Shown: positions 13,108 through 22,515 of the stretch, piece after piece | How the letters are laid out: each line of letters begins with the position of its first letter | Position numbering within the stretch: position 1 is the first letter of the stretch | Assembly (NCBI GenBank): GCA_903908605.1 | Contig: CAIVSQ010000011.1 | Location: forward strand, 1 to 55,432 | Source: an uncultured Anaerolineae bacterium | Lineage (GTDB): Bacteria > Chloroflexota > Anaerolineae > Anaerolineales > Villigracilaceae | Reading direction: 5' to 3' | Length of the DNA: 55,432 bases | Notes under the pieces: generated by a model | What the model was told of the DNA's origin: nothing | Database searches by the model: none | What the model saw: the letters and a program-made list of their open reading frames with translations, nothing else | Made by a program: the position numbers and the translations under genes

Positions 13108-13126
13108 AGAGTAAAAATTTGGGTGC

Positions 13127-16100
13127 CTAACGAACGGGCACTTCGAATCTCATCAGCCGGTGATTGCCAGCGTCTGAGACCCATACCTGGCCTTTGGCAT
13201 CGACTGCGATACCGCTTGGCATGCCAAAGCTGGCGTTATCGCTGCCAAACAAGCCCCAGAGTTGCACGAAATTCCCCTGCAGGTCAAATTCGATCACCCG
13301 GTAGCCTTCCGGATCGGTCACAAAGACATGTCCATCCGGGCTGAGAGCCAGGAATGGTTTATTGTCCAGTGATTGGCTGACCCAGCCATCCACCGCCCAG
13401 GTACGGATTGGAGAGTAATCTATACCATTCATGCTGGCCAAGACCTGGATGCGTTGGTTCCAGGTATCGGTGACAAATACCTTGCCATCCGATGCCACCT
13501 GTACATCGACCGGTTCGCTGAATTGCCCGGCATCGAAACCTTCGCTGCCAAATTGGGTCAGAATAGCGCCGTTATTGTCGAAGATCACGATGCGTTTGTT
13601 GCCGGTATCGGCGACGTAGACCCGGTTCTCCGAATCCACGGCGATGCCGCGTGGGCCATACAGCGCGCCGGGGGTCTCAGCAGTACCAAAGACGCCCCAC
13701 ATCTTGAGCGGCACGCCATCGGCGGTAAATTTCTGGATGCGGTGATTCCAGGTATCACTGACGTAAACGCTGCCATCCGGGCCAACCGCCACACCCCATG
13801 GTTCGTTGAAAGTGCCGATTGGTGCATTACCGGTCGCCTGATCGGCGAAGGTGCCCCAGGTTTTGATCGGCTGCCCATCGGCGGCCAGGTGTTGGATGCG
13901 GTGGTTGCGAGAATCAGCCACATACAGGCTGCCATCCGGCGCAAAGGCCATTCCGCGCGGTGCATTGAACTGCCCGGGTTCAACACCCATCAGGCCGCTG
14001 GCATAGTTTGCTGCTAACGTGATGGTACCCTTGGCGTATGGGTCTTCCTTGGGTACCGGTGCCGTCTTGATACCGTAATTCCAGACCTTGTCGGCCACAT
14101 CTTTGCGCACATACAAGCGCATTCGATCGGCGGGGTCCCAGCTTTGCTCATTAATGCCTGTGCTTTTGGTTACTTCGCCGTACAGCTTATAGTCACGGTT
14201 CAGCCAGATGTCGAACATAGCCGCTCGCATCTCGGGGTTTTTAAGCGCGCTGCAAATTCTTGAAAAATCGTAACCTTTGAGCAGCTTGAAGGGGCTGAAG
14301 ACCCCGGTGCATGGGTAGGAAATGTCGAAGGCCTGGCTTGGGTCGGGGCGGGTGGTGATCAGGTTGAAATAGTCCTGGTTGGGCCAGACCATGCGGATAT
14401 AGTCAAATTGGTAATAATCATTCCCGACGATCGGTTCAATTTTGGAGTAATTATTGTCTCCCACGATGATGGCGGGTACTTCGCGCAGGGTGCGGTCTGG
14501 CTGGGCGCCATAGAAACGCGCGTTGGGATAATCGCGCATATACCAGGACATGGGCCAGGAAGTGTCATCGTCATAGGCGACGACAATATCCCTGCCCCCG
14601 ACCGTTTTCTCAGAAAGTTCATCGACCTGGCGCAGCACATCCTTCACACCACTGAAGCTGTGGGCGTAGACCAGGTATTCCTGGGCGCTGTCATACTTCC
14701 AGTAGGCGGCGCGCAGGCTGGCGCGTGCGGTCAGCACGGCCAGGATACCGAATATGACCAGCGCGTTCAGGTAGACGGCCTGCTTGTAGTTCCAATCTTT
14801 GAGCAAGTTGAATAACGCTACCAGGCTGGCAATGGCTCCGCAGGCTGCGAAGATAAAGGTTGTGGTTACCTGCAGTTGGGCCAGTTCCTGTCCTTCAAAT
14901 GGACGCGGGCTACCCAGCCAGGAGAGGAAGATGGAAAAGATGCTGAAAGTTAATACACCCAGTACGGCCAGCACCAACCAGCCGTTGCGGCGGCGCAGTT
15001 CGTTCCAGTCCACCCGGTCAATCAGGGCGCCGATCCCCCAACCGCCCAGCAGCACCATGGGGAGGGCCATGTGGAAGGTCAGCCAGGGCATTTTTTCACC
15101 GGCGATGGTGAAAGCCAGGATGCTTGTCACCGTCCACCAGCCCAGCAGGGATATCATGTTGGTGTGGTTGTCTAATTCGCCGGGCTGCTGCTCGTCTTCG
15201 GAAACAATCGACGGGGCGGCCGGGCTGCCATGACGCAAACCCATGAACAAGGCTAATAAGCTGGCCAGGGCCGGCAGGAATTCATAGATGGGGATGGTGA
15301 TCAGCAGGTAGTAATACCAGGGTTGTGAGCCACGTTGAACGCCTTGTTGCTCCAACCAGTAGCCCAACGACCCAACCGTGCCGGTAAAGAAACCAGCGCC
15401 GTTGGTGAAGAAGGTGGTGTAAAACAGGATATATGGACACCAAAACACCAGGGCCATCTTCCACCATACATTTGCATTCCACCACAGGCCGATGAGAACG
15501 GTGACCAGGATGATCGGCACCAGGAAGTAGGCGGTGTGCAGCAGGCCGGCGGTGGTGTAATCGAGGGGATTCCAACCGATCAGGTAGACCGGGAAGGCTG
15601 AAAGCTGGGGCAGTACAATTGTGCCAAAGACGATTAGCAGGTCAAAGGAACGTTCTTTGCGCAGGTTTTCCAGGCTGTAACCCCTGATCAGGAAGTAAAT
15701 GGCGGCGGCCAAAGCCAGCAGGGCCAACCCACCGACAATTACGATCGGGGTCAGGGTGTTGGTATCCCGCAGCAGCAGCAAGCCGCTGCCGGGCACGGCT
15801 TCGCTGGCGGTATCCACCGACGCAGGGTTGCTGCGCGCGGAAAGGAACAGTGCCCCGGTTGTGCCCAACAAGACCAGTGCCGTGAACAGCGAGGCCAGGA
15901 AGCCGCGGTAATTACGGGTTGGTTCCACCCAGGGTTTTTGGATGACGCGCACCAGGAAGTAGATCGCCAGGTAAATCAGCAGCTGGGCGGTGTAAATGAA
16001 AGATGTTTCTTTGGTGAGGTAATGGATGACCAGGGAGCCCGCGATCAGGTAAATATACTTGGGCTTGCCGGTTTCAAAATAGCGCAGCACGCTGTACAGA

Positions 16101-16567
16101 AGTACGAACAGCGAAAGAGAAACATACGAATCTTCGCGGGTGTAACGCGCGTAATACAAAAGGAAGGGCGAGATCAGAACCATCGCGGCGGCGGCCAGGG
16201 CGCCAGCGCGGCCCAGGTAGCGGCGCCAGATCCACACAGATGCAATGCCGAGGATGCTGAAAGTGGCCGCAGGGATGCGCGCCACGAAGTCGCTTGCGCC
16301 CATGATGAAATAGGACAGCGCGATCAGGTGAAACTGCAGCGGGCCGTGCATCATTGGGTTGTGTTGGTAGCCTTGACCCTTGTAAAGCAGGTGCGAAAAA
16401 TAGGTGTGCAGGCTCTCGTCGTGGCTCATGGCCCGGGCACCCAGGTCATAATACCGGGTAACCACTGCCAATAGCAAGATCACGCCAAAGATGATGTTTT
16501 CCACTTTGAGCCAGGGCAGGGTTGGGATGGGAGTGTAGTCTAACCAGGTTCGTTTTTCATCATTCAT
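13127..16567 (-). CDS. Agl23-like (TIGR03663) membrane protein fused to an NHL beta-propeller
   Basis: 1146 residues. The N-terminal half resembles the 'flippase activity-associated protein Agl23' family, a GT-C-type glycosyltransferase-like group. Asp50-Glu51 lie in MSHDESLHTY on the first outer loop, followed by HGPLQFH, RYTREDSY and about 13-14 membrane segments. After a soluble stretch, residues from about 855 to the end form at least five NHL repeats (GxFxxPxGIAVxxxGxVYVxDxxNHRIQxF pattern), i.e. a beta-propeller probably outside the membrane. The family's role is inferred from N-glycosylation or lipid-linked glycan loci in archaea. No such cluster is seen here. A GAGAG ribosome binding site precedes the ATG. 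Confidence 0.85.
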   Translation of the reverse strand: MNDEKRTWLDYTPIPTLPWLKVENIIFGVILLLAVVTRYYDLGARAMSHDESLHTYFSHLLYKGQGYQHNPMMHGPLQFHLIALSYFIMGASDFVARIPAATFSILGIASVWIWRRYLGRAGALAAAAMVLISPFLLYYARYTREDSYVSLSLFVLLYSVLRYFETGKPKYIYLIAGSLVIHYLTKETSFIYTAQLLIYLAIYFLVRVIQKPWVEPTRNYRGFLASLFTALVLLGTTGALFLSARSNPASVDTASEAVPGSGLLLLRDTNTLTPIVIVGGLALLALAAAIYFLIRGYSLENLRKERSFDLLIVFGTIVLPQLSAFPVYLIGWNPLDYTTAGLLHTAYFLVPIILVTVLIGLWWNANVWWKMALVFWCPYILFYTTFFTNGAGFFTGTVGSLGYWLEQQGVQRGSQPWYYYLLITIPIYEFLPALASLLALFMGLRHGSPAAPSIVSEDEQQPGELDNHTNMISLLGWWTVTSILAFTIAGEKMPWLTFHMALPMVLLGGWGIGALIDRVDWNELRRRNGWLVLAVLGVLTFSIFSIFLSWLGSPRPFEGQELAQLQVTTTFIFAACGAIASLVALFNLLKDWNYKQAVYLNALVIFGILAVLTARASLRAAYWKYDSAQEYLVYAHSFSGVKDVLRQVDELSEKTVGGRDIVVAYDDDTSWPMSWYMRDYPNARFYGAQPDRTLREVPAIIVGDNNYSKIEPIVGNDYYQFDYIRMVWPNQDYFNLITTRPDPSQAFDISYPCTGVFSPFKLLKGYDFSRICSALKNPEMRAAMFDIWLNRDYKLYGEVTKSTGINEQSWDPADRMRLYVRKDVADKVWNYGIKTAPVPKEDPYAKGTITLAANYASGLMGVEPGQFNAPRGMAFAPDGSLYVADSRNHRIQHLAADGQPIKTWGTFADQATGNAPIGTFNEPWGVAVGPDGSVYVSDTWNHRIQKFTADGVPLKMWGVFGTAETPGALYGPRGIAVDSENRVYVADTGNKRIVIFDNNGAILTQFGSEGFDAGQFSEPVDVQVASDGKVFVTDTWNQRIQVLASMNGIDYSPIRTWAVDGWVSQSLDNKPFLALSPDGHVFVTDPEGYRVIEFDLQGNFVQLWGLFGSDNASFGMPSGIAVDAKGQVWVSDAGNHRLMRFEVPVR

Positions 16568-16655
16568 GGATTATGCTCTCTACGTTTAGATACGAAACTT
16601 ATACATCAAACTGTTTGTTCTGACAAGCCGGGTGCTGATGGCGGCTTGTACTTTT

Positions 16656-17687
16656 TTAGGAATTTGCCCGCGAGGCAAGCTGCCCGCACCCGGCCTGGAT
16701 GTCGATGCCGCGCCGGGTTCGGATGGTACAGGGAATGCCATTTTGTTCGAGAGTGCTTTTGAAGATATCGGCTTGTTCACGCGTGGTGGCTTTGCCGGCA
16801 TAACCGGTGGTTGGGTTGAGCGGGATGGCGTTGACATGACAGAGCAAGCCTTTAAGCAGCTGAGCCAGTTTGTATGCCTGTTCAGGGGTGTCATTGACGC
16901 CATTAATCAACGCCCACTCGAAGGTGATGCGCCGCCCGGTGGCATCCACGTATTCGCGGCAGGCTTTGATTAACTCATGCACGTCGTAGCGTTTGTTGAC
17001 AGGCATCATACTCTGGCGCAGTTCGTTTTCGGAGGCGTGCAGCGAAACCGCCAGGTTGACCTGGCGTTTCTCGGAGGCAAACTGGCGTATGGCTGGTACC
17101 AGTCCAGAGGTGGAAACGGTGAAACGCCGAGCGCCAAAATTATAACCATCCTGGTCATTGAGCCGGTCAATGGCGGCCATGGTATTCGTGTAGTTGTGAA
17201 ATGGTTCGCCCATGCCCATCAACACAATGTTGGTGACCGCCTGGTCTTCTTTTTGCAGTAAACGGGCGTAATACATCACCTGGGCGATGATTTCGCCGCT
17301 TGTCAGGTGGCGGGTAAAGCCCATTTGCCCGGTGGCGCAAAAGGTGCAGCCCATGGCGCAGCCCACCTGGGTGGAAATGCACAGGGTCCGGCGGCGGTCA
17401 TAACGCATCAGCACCGCCTCGATCTGGCGGCCATCTTCCAATTTGAAGAGGGTTTTGCGTGTTTGCCCGTCGGATGAATCCAGCTTTAGCGTGGGTATCA
17501 GGCCGGAGAAACGGAAGTTTTCAGCCATCTTATCGCGCATGCTTTTGGGGAGGTCAGAAAATTCCTCGGGGGATTGCCAGAGGTTCTTGTACAGACCCGT
17601 CCAGACCTGCTTGGCCCGGAAGGAGGGTTCGCCCCAGGTCTTGAGTAGTTCGCGAAGTTCGGGAAAATCAAGGTCATAAATGAGCAT
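16656..17687 (-). CDS. rlmN: 23S rRNA A2503 / tRNA A37 C2-methyltransferase (radical SAM)
   Basis: Dual-specificity RNA methyltransferase. 343 residues, with the radical-SAM cluster motif Cys110-x3-Cys114-x2-Cys117 (GCAMGCTFC), GEPFHN for SAM binding, and the methyl-carrying Cys close to the C-terminus in RRGIDIQAGCGQL. The N-terminal accessory domain (FRAKQVWTGLY) is typical. It lies upstream of the Agl23-like gene on the same strand, with about 90 bases between and no convincing terminator. The start has only a weak GGGG ribosome binding site. Confidence 0.96.
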   Translation of the reverse strand: MLIYDLDFPELRELLKTWGEPSFRAKQVWTGLYKNLWQSPEEFSDLPKSMRDKMAENFRFSGLIPTLKLDSSDGQTRKTLFKLEDGRQIEAVLMRYDRRRTLCISTQVGCAMGCTFCATGQMGFTRHLTSGEIIAQVMYYARLLQKEDQAVTNIVLMGMGEPFHNYTNTMAAIDRLNDQDGYNFGARRFTVSTSGLVPAIRQFASEKRQVNLAVSLHASENELRQSMMPVNKRYDVHELIKACREYVDATGRRITFEWALINGVNDTPEQAYKLAQLLKGLLCHVNAIPLNPTTGYAGKATTREQADIFKSTLEQNGIPCTIRTRRGIDIQAGCGQLASRANS

Positions 17688-17738
17688 TTCAAATCCCCAG
17701 CCGAACAGGTGAATATGGGTGTAAAAAGCCGGCTTTCA

Positions 17739-18533
17739 TCAGGCACCCAGCAAGGTGGCGAGATCTGCCACGATGATGTCTATCGCGGGGGTCCAGGCCT
17801 GGGCCTGAGCCAGGGTGCTGACTCCGGAGAGTACCAACGCACTGGGACTGCCGAAGGCTTGTCCGCCGGAAATATCGGTTTCCAGGCGGTCGCCCACCAC
17901 CAGGGTATCGGCCGGGCTGGTGCCCAGCCGCATGGCAGCCATCTCCATCATGTAAGGAGAGGGTTTGCCGGCGACAATGGGGTGCACATCGCTGGCGCTG
18001 GTGATAACCGAAATCCAGGAACCCGCCCCTGGGATTTGCCCGCGTGGGGTCGGGAAGGTGCGGTCGGTGTTGGTGGCGAAAAAGGGTTTGCCGGCGCGCA
18101 CCAACAACGCGGCTTCGGCGATCTTCTCGAAATTGATTAAACGGTCAATCCCCATCACCACGGCTTCGGCCTGGGCGGCTTTTTCGATCGGAAGCAGGTC
18201 ATAGCCAGCATCGCTGAGGGCCTGGCGCACTCCGTTCTCACCAATGGCGAAGAGCGGCGTGCCGGCTGGGAAATGGGTCTTGAGCAGGGCTGCCACCGCC
18301 AGTGAGGAGGTGACCACCTGCCAGGGTTCCACCTGGACGCCAAATTTTGCCAGGCGCTGCACGTATTGTTCGGGAGTCTGGCTGGAATTGTTGGTGGCCA
18401 TGGTGACGCCCAGCCCGAGCTGTTTGATGTGCGCGAAGATGCGGGGCAGATCGCCGATGGGGGCCGTGTCCTGCCAAAGCACTCCGTCCATATCCAGGAT
18501 CAGGCCTTTAATATTATCAGGGAGGATTTTCAT
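17739..18533 (-). CDS. HAD-IIA (NagD-like) phosphatase
   Basis: Haloacid dehalogenase superfamily phosphatase. Motif I is LDMDGVLW (nucleophile Asp and acid/base Asp two residues on), motif II TNNSSQTPEQY, and the C-terminal motifs are GKPSPYMM (Lys) and VVGDRLETDI (motif IV). The C2 cap between them is of the NagD/p-nitrophenylphosphatase type. Relatives dephosphorylate UMP, phosphoglycolate or small sugar phosphates; the substrate here is unknown. 264 residues. Its ATG overlaps the stop of the upstream DUF1028 gene by 4 bases, so the two are translationally coupled. Confidence 0.9.
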   Translation of the reverse strand: MKILPDNIKGLILDMDGVLWQDTAPIGDLPRIFAHIKQLGLGVTMATNNSSQTPEQYVQRLAKFGVQVEPWQVVTSSLAVAALLKTHFPAGTPLFAIGENGVRQALSDAGYDLLPIEKAAQAEAVVMGIDRLINFEKIAEAALLVRAGKPFFATNTDRTFPTPRGQIPGAGSWISVITSASDVHPIVAGKPSPYMMEMAAMRLGTSPADTLVVGDRLETDISGGQAFGSPSALVLSGVSTLAQAQAWTPAIDIIVADLATLLGA

Positions 18534-19402
18534 TTTCCAAATTTCCGCAAGAGGAAGTTGTATACCGGCGCGTCCATCCAGCCCGCTTCGATATCGCAGC
18601 GTTCTTCAAAGTTTTCATTGCCAGTGAAGGTGCGCAAGGCCTGCTTGGTGGCTGCGTCATAAACGCCGCTGGCAGGTTGGTTGAGATAGCCAAGGTTGTG
18701 CATCAGGGTCTGCAGATCACCCAGTACGCCACCCTGCAGGTTGAGCCGTTCATTTTGTGAGCTTTTTTCAAAATATAGCCTATGCAGTTCAATCAGCTGC
18801 CCCAGTTTAACGACCGGATCGGGGTCGTCATCTACACGGTAATCAAACAAGCGGTCGGTGTACCCGCCATAGCCACCTTCTTCGCGTACCACCAAAATGG
18901 CAGCGCTCTGACGGCCACGCCGGTCTCCACCTGCGCGGTCTCCCGCAAAAAGAGCGGCATGCAGGCGAGCCGCCAGGTCACCGGGGGTATCGAGGAAAGC
19001 TTGCTGCATGGCGTTGACAACGTTCGCGCCCACCAGGATGTTGCCCTGAATGGCATAACCCGGCCCGGTCAGTCCGCCGGCCCAATCCATGCACTCTGAT
19101 CCGGTGAAGGTGGCGGCCTCACCATGGGCGTCCACAATGCCTACCTGGCGTGATTGGCGGCCTTCATCCTCTGCAAGAAGCTGATGGAGGGTTTCGCTGG
19201 CGCTCAGGCCGGAAGAAAGCAGCTTTAGCCCGCGCGGACCGAATGAGGTGTTTGCCATGGCCTGGGTGGCCACTGCTCCGCAGTCGACCATTGCCCATGG
19301 GACTACCGCTCCGACGGCGGGAAATTTGGAGGCTACCGCTACGCCCCAGGTGTGCTCTGTTTGATCATATGCGGCGATTGAGAATGTGGATGGATAGGTC
19401 AT
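18530..19402 (-). CDS. DUF1028 protein with C-terminal peptidoglycan-binding-like domain
   Basis: N-terminal DUF1028 domain (residues 1 to about 215): TFSIAAYDQTEHTWGVAVASKF, then GAVATQAMAN and GYAIQGNILVG. This family has an Ntn-hydrolase-like fold and no settled activity. Residues about 220-290 resemble the putative peptidoglycan-binding domain often attached to this family (LQTLMHNLGYL, ATKQALRTF). No signal peptide is visible. 290 residues. GAGG lies just before the ATG. Coupled to the HAD phosphatase gene by a 4-base overlap, which hints at a shared small-molecule pathway. Confidence 0.85.
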   Translation of the reverse strand: MTYPSTFSIAAYDQTEHTWGVAVASKFPAVGAVVPWAMVDCGAVATQAMANTSFGPRGLKLLSSGLSASETLHQLLAEDEGRQSRQVGIVDAHGEAATFTGSECMDWAGGLTGPGYAIQGNILVGANVVNAMQQAFLDTPGDLAARLHAALFAGDRAGGDRRGRQSAAILVVREEGGYGGYTDRLFDYRVDDDPDPVVKLGQLIELHRLYFEKSSQNERLNLQGGVLGDLQTLMHNLGYLNQPASGVYDAATKQALRTFTGNENFEERCDIEAGWMDAPVYNFLLRKFGK

Positions 19403-19464
19403 GTGCCTCTATTGCTGGCCGGCTGATGAGGGTGAAATGTGCTAGCCGGCAGGGCCTTATTATA

Positions 19465-19502
19465 AACAAAAAACAGTGCGCGGCGGGGCTGCGCACTGTT
19501 TT
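19465..19502 (-). terminator. Intrinsic terminator of clpP
   Basis: On the minus strand a 12-bp stem AAAACAGTGCGC / GCGCACTGTTTT with a 9-base loop, followed by TTTTTTGTTTAT. It begins 15 bases after the clpP stop. Confidence 0.9.
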
Positions 19503-19517
19503 GGGCATTTCCAGGTT

Positions 19518-20123
19518 TTACTTCTTTTCGGGGACTTGCAGAACCTGGTCAACCAGGCCGTAAGCGACTGCTTGATTTGCATCCAGGTAGTAATCCCGGT
19601 CGAGATCGCGTTCAATCACTTCGAGCGGCTGGCCGGTGTGCTTGGCCATTACACCGTTTAGCAGAGCTTTCAGGCGCATGATCTGCTTGGCCTGGATTTC
19701 GATATCGGTGGCCTGACCCTGGGCGCCGCCGAGCGGCTGGTGCATGTGAATGGTGGCATTTGGCAGGGCAAAGCGGCGGCCCTTGGAGCCGGCAGTCAAC
19801 AATACGGTGCCAAAGGAAGCGGTCACACCCACGGCCACGGTGCTGATCGGGTTGCTGATCATTTGCATGGTGTCGTAGATGGCCAGGCCGGCGTAAATTA
19901 CGCCACCGGGCGAATTAATGTACATCTGGATTTCTTTTTCAGGATCCTCGTGGTTGAGGAATAAAAGCTGAGCGACAATGACATTGGCGACCTGGTCGTC
20001 AATCCCGGTACCAAGGAAAATGATGCGCTCCTTGAGTAAGAGTGAGTAAATATCATACGCACGTTCCCCACGGCCTGATGATTCAACCACCATCGGAACA
20101 AGGTTATTAAAATTGGGTATCAT
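19518..20123 (-). CDS. clpP: ATP-dependent Clp protease proteolytic subunit
   Basis: Serine peptidase that forms the tetradecameric degradation chamber with ClpX/ClpA-type ATPases. From ATG 20123 (AAGGAGG 7-8 bases before it) the protein has 201 residues. The triad is Ser103 (TASFG), His128 (MHQPLGG) and Asp177, with spacing equal to E. coli ClpP. The residue after the catalytic Ser is Phe rather than the usual Met. No clpX is adjacent; it ends at its own terminator, so it is monocistronic. The frame extends to 20150, but that start lacks a ribosome binding site. Confidence 0.96.
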   Translation of the reverse strand: MIPNFNNLVPMVVESSGRGERAYDIYSLLLKERIIFLGTGIDDQVANVIVAQLLFLNHEDPEKEIQMYINSPGGVIYAGLAIYDTMQMISNPISTVAVGVTASFGTVLLTAGSKGRRFALPNATIHMHQPLGGAQGQATDIEIQAKQIMRLKALLNGVMAKHTGQPLEVIERDLDRDYYLDANQAVAYGLVDQVLQVPEKK

Positions 20124-20152
20124 GGTGAACCTCCTTATTGATTTTGACAATC

Positions 20153-20165
20153 ATAAACTGTTTAT
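20153..20165. promoter_or_regulatory. Palindrome in the clpP upstream region
   Basis: A perfect 13-base palindrome (ATAAACTGTTTAT) 30 bases before clpP. On the minus strand it overlaps a TATAAA that could be a -10, so it could be an operator. The rest of 20166-20391 is AT-rich with no gene, no CIRCE element and no clear -35. Confidence 0.3.
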
Positions 20166-20391
20166 ATTGGAATTGTATTAAAAAATTAGCTGAAAAGTAT
20201 AGTGTTGCTAGGGAACATGGGCTTCACAGGCCGATTCACTTCCTCCTGAGTGGGAAGCGATTGCGGTAAATGGTACAAACATAATCCTGGTTTGTTAATC
20301 GTTTGCAATGTGCAATACAGTAGATTTTTTATGGTTTTTAGAATAATTACGCAGTGATTTATTTTGGTCCAAAAGGAGGAAAAAGATAATA

Positions 20392-22482
20392 TTATTTTCC
20401 CTGAAGTACACGTTGGAAGGAGCGCACCAGTGCACCGCGTTGTTCGTACCCGCCTTCATTCAGATCGGTTAGACCGGCGTAAATTTTCCTGCGACAGCGG
20501 CGCAGTAATCCGGTGACCAGCCTGGCCAGCGAGGTGTTGTTGGCCAGGACTTCGTCGGCATCAGACCAGGTGCGCCCGACCGGCCAGTGACGCGAAAGCA
20601 CGTAAGGGTGGGTCAGTGGTTGAAAAAGACGCTCATGCCAGCCACTTGAACCGGCGTCCAACCAGAACTGTACATCCACAGGCCGGTTGCTCATCAGGAA
20701 GGTGTAGGCTGGGGCCAGCAAAACGGCATCCTGGCGCGAGTCTGTCCAGGCGGAAACATATTGGGCGGCGATGACGCCATCGTTCAACATGGCCAGATAT
20801 TCCCGGCCGATATCCATGCGTGTATCAGGGTCGAGGGTGGGTTCCATGGCCCAGCGAAATTTTTGGACCGATTCGATCAGGCTGGCTGCCACCCGGGCAG
20901 AATCCAGATTGCTGTGGAAACCAAAACCGGGCTGCGAAAGGATTTCACCAAAAATACGCCGCAGGAAATGGTCAAGGGGCTGGGCCGGTTCGCGCTGGTA
21001 GTCTTCCAGCCAGGTTTTTAGCTGGGTATAACGTTCGCCAAAAAGATAACTGATGCGTTCCTGCATTTCCGGTCTGATTTGTTCGAAAGTGGTCAGCTTG
21101 CCCTCGCGTCCGCGGTAGACGATCTCAGTCAGCAGTTGGGCACGGATCAGGTCCAGGCCTTCGATAGCTTGAACCAGCGTAATGGCCAGGTCGGGCCGGG
21201 CCGGGTGAATGCCCCAGCCTGGGTGTGCCAGAGCGGCCAGCGTCAACAGGCATTGGCTGGCGGGCTCCTCGCGCAGGGAGCGCGATGGCCGGTGGGAGCG
21301 GGCAGGAATGCCGCGTGCTTCCAGGCGATTGACCAGAGAGAAGCGCAACGAGTCACCCAGGTAGGGGCTGAGAATGACGATCTCGGAGGCTGGAACGCCT
21401 TGTTCCTGGATCAATTTCTGAATTTCATCACAGGTGGCATCCAGCATGCCGGGGTAAAAGCGGCTTGAAAAAAATTCGAGCACTGGTTCAAGTGTTTCCC
21501 TGCTGGCTGGGCTGGGTTTGGGGTTGTCCTCGGGTGCCAGTGCGTGGGCCAGGCCTTGCGAGAGCTCCTGCAGGTTGGGGTTGACTACGAAACCTTGATC
21601 AAATCGAACCACCTGGTCACAGACTTCACCCAGGCTGTGTGCTGATTCAGGGTCAGCGCCCAGGAAGCGCCGGTAGCCCGCGTCTTCATCGTATACCAGC
21701 AGGGCAGATTCGCATTCGGGCAGCCATTCGCGCAGGATGTCATGCGCAACGGGCATGTCTTCCTCGATGTTGTCATAGATGATGTGCCGGTAGGAGCGGA
21801 CCAGGTAGCTGCGGACGACCGGTTCGTTCCACAGCACGCGCCGGAAAATTTCCAACTGCAGGGAAAAATCGAGCAGGTTGTGTTCCAGACAGTACTGCCG
21901 AAACTCGCTTGCGCAGGCCTGTGCATCGGCGTACACGCGCAGCTGGGCGGGCTCCCCATTCCAGGCAGCGCTCAAGCGTTGGCCGATTTCGTCCACCGGG
22001 AACCCGATCATGGCGGATTTATTGAGGTTATCCAGTATCTGGCTAAAGAGACGGTTGCGGTCCATCACCACGGTCTCAAACCAGCCCTGTTCCAGGTGTG
22101 GGCGGACCAGGTGGGCCATGTAGTATTGGGCGGTTTCCAGGGTAAGGAAAACGGGCGGCCGTTCGGGGTTATCCACACCGGCCAGCCCGGCTGCCAACGG
22201 CCAGAACAGGTCTAACATGCGCCGGGCCAGCCCGCCCATCGTGGCGGGGGTTACTTCACCGCCAGCCCCGGTTTCGGGGCTGTGGACCAGGTTCAAATAG
22301 GGATCCTGCAAGGTGCGCTGCGGGGTAAGGATCAGGATATGGTCGGCCGGTATGCCGCTTTCCAACAGGAATCTCATCCTTTCAACCGCCGCGCTGGTTT
22401 TGCCGGTACCGGCTGGCCCGTGCAAAAACATACGCGTGTTGAGTGGAGCCTGGATGATGGAAGATTGGTCAACTGTTAGCAT
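20392..22482 (-). CDS. UvrD/Rep-like SF1 ATPase with degenerate helicase motifs
   Basis: 696 residues. The P-loop GPAGTGKT (about residues 22-29) and a following LTPQRT (motif Ia-like) place it in the UvrD-like superfamily 1 fold. Past that the motifs decay: the Walker B/motif II position reads YDNIEED instead of DExQD, and no HxxKGLE (motif V) or VALTRA (motif VI) is present. The corresponding region (VLLAPAYTFLMSNRPVDVQF, then LARLVTGLLRRC) keeps only the hydrophobic pattern. No nuclease domain is seen. It could bind ATP without unwinding, or act as a structural partner as in AddB-like proteins. AAAGGT serves as ribosome binding site. Confidence 0.7.
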   Translation of the reverse strand: MLTVDQSSIIQAPLNTRMFLHGPAGTGKTSAAVERMRFLLESGIPADHILILTPQRTLQDPYLNLVHSPETGAGGEVTPATMGGLARRMLDLFWPLAAGLAGVDNPERPPVFLTLETAQYYMAHLVRPHLEQGWFETVVMDRNRLFSQILDNLNKSAMIGFPVDEIGQRLSAAWNGEPAQLRVYADAQACASEFRQYCLEHNLLDFSLQLEIFRRVLWNEPVVRSYLVRSYRHIIYDNIEEDMPVAHDILREWLPECESALLVYDEDAGYRRFLGADPESAHSLGEVCDQVVRFDQGFVVNPNLQELSQGLAHALAPEDNPKPSPASRETLEPVLEFFSSRFYPGMLDATCDEIQKLIQEQGVPASEIVILSPYLGDSLRFSLVNRLEARGIPARSHRPSRSLREEPASQCLLTLAALAHPGWGIHPARPDLAITLVQAIEGLDLIRAQLLTEIVYRGREGKLTTFEQIRPEMQERISYLFGERYTQLKTWLEDYQREPAQPLDHFLRRIFGEILSQPGFGFHSNLDSARVAASLIESVQKFRWAMEPTLDPDTRMDIGREYLAMLNDGVIAAQYVSAWTDSRQDAVLLAPAYTFLMSNRPVDVQFWLDAGSSGWHERLFQPLTHPYVLSRHWPVGRTWSDADEVLANNTSLARLVTGLLRRCRRKIYAGLTDLNEGGYEQRGALVRSFQRVLQGK

Positions 22483-22515
22483 ACCCGGGACCTTTGCATT
22501 GTTGGAACTACGATT

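Noticed and set aside
17725-17736. AAAGCCGGCTTT palindrome after the HAD phosphatase gene as a terminator
   Set aside because: A perfect palindrome without a loop and with only a short T run; too small for a stable terminator.
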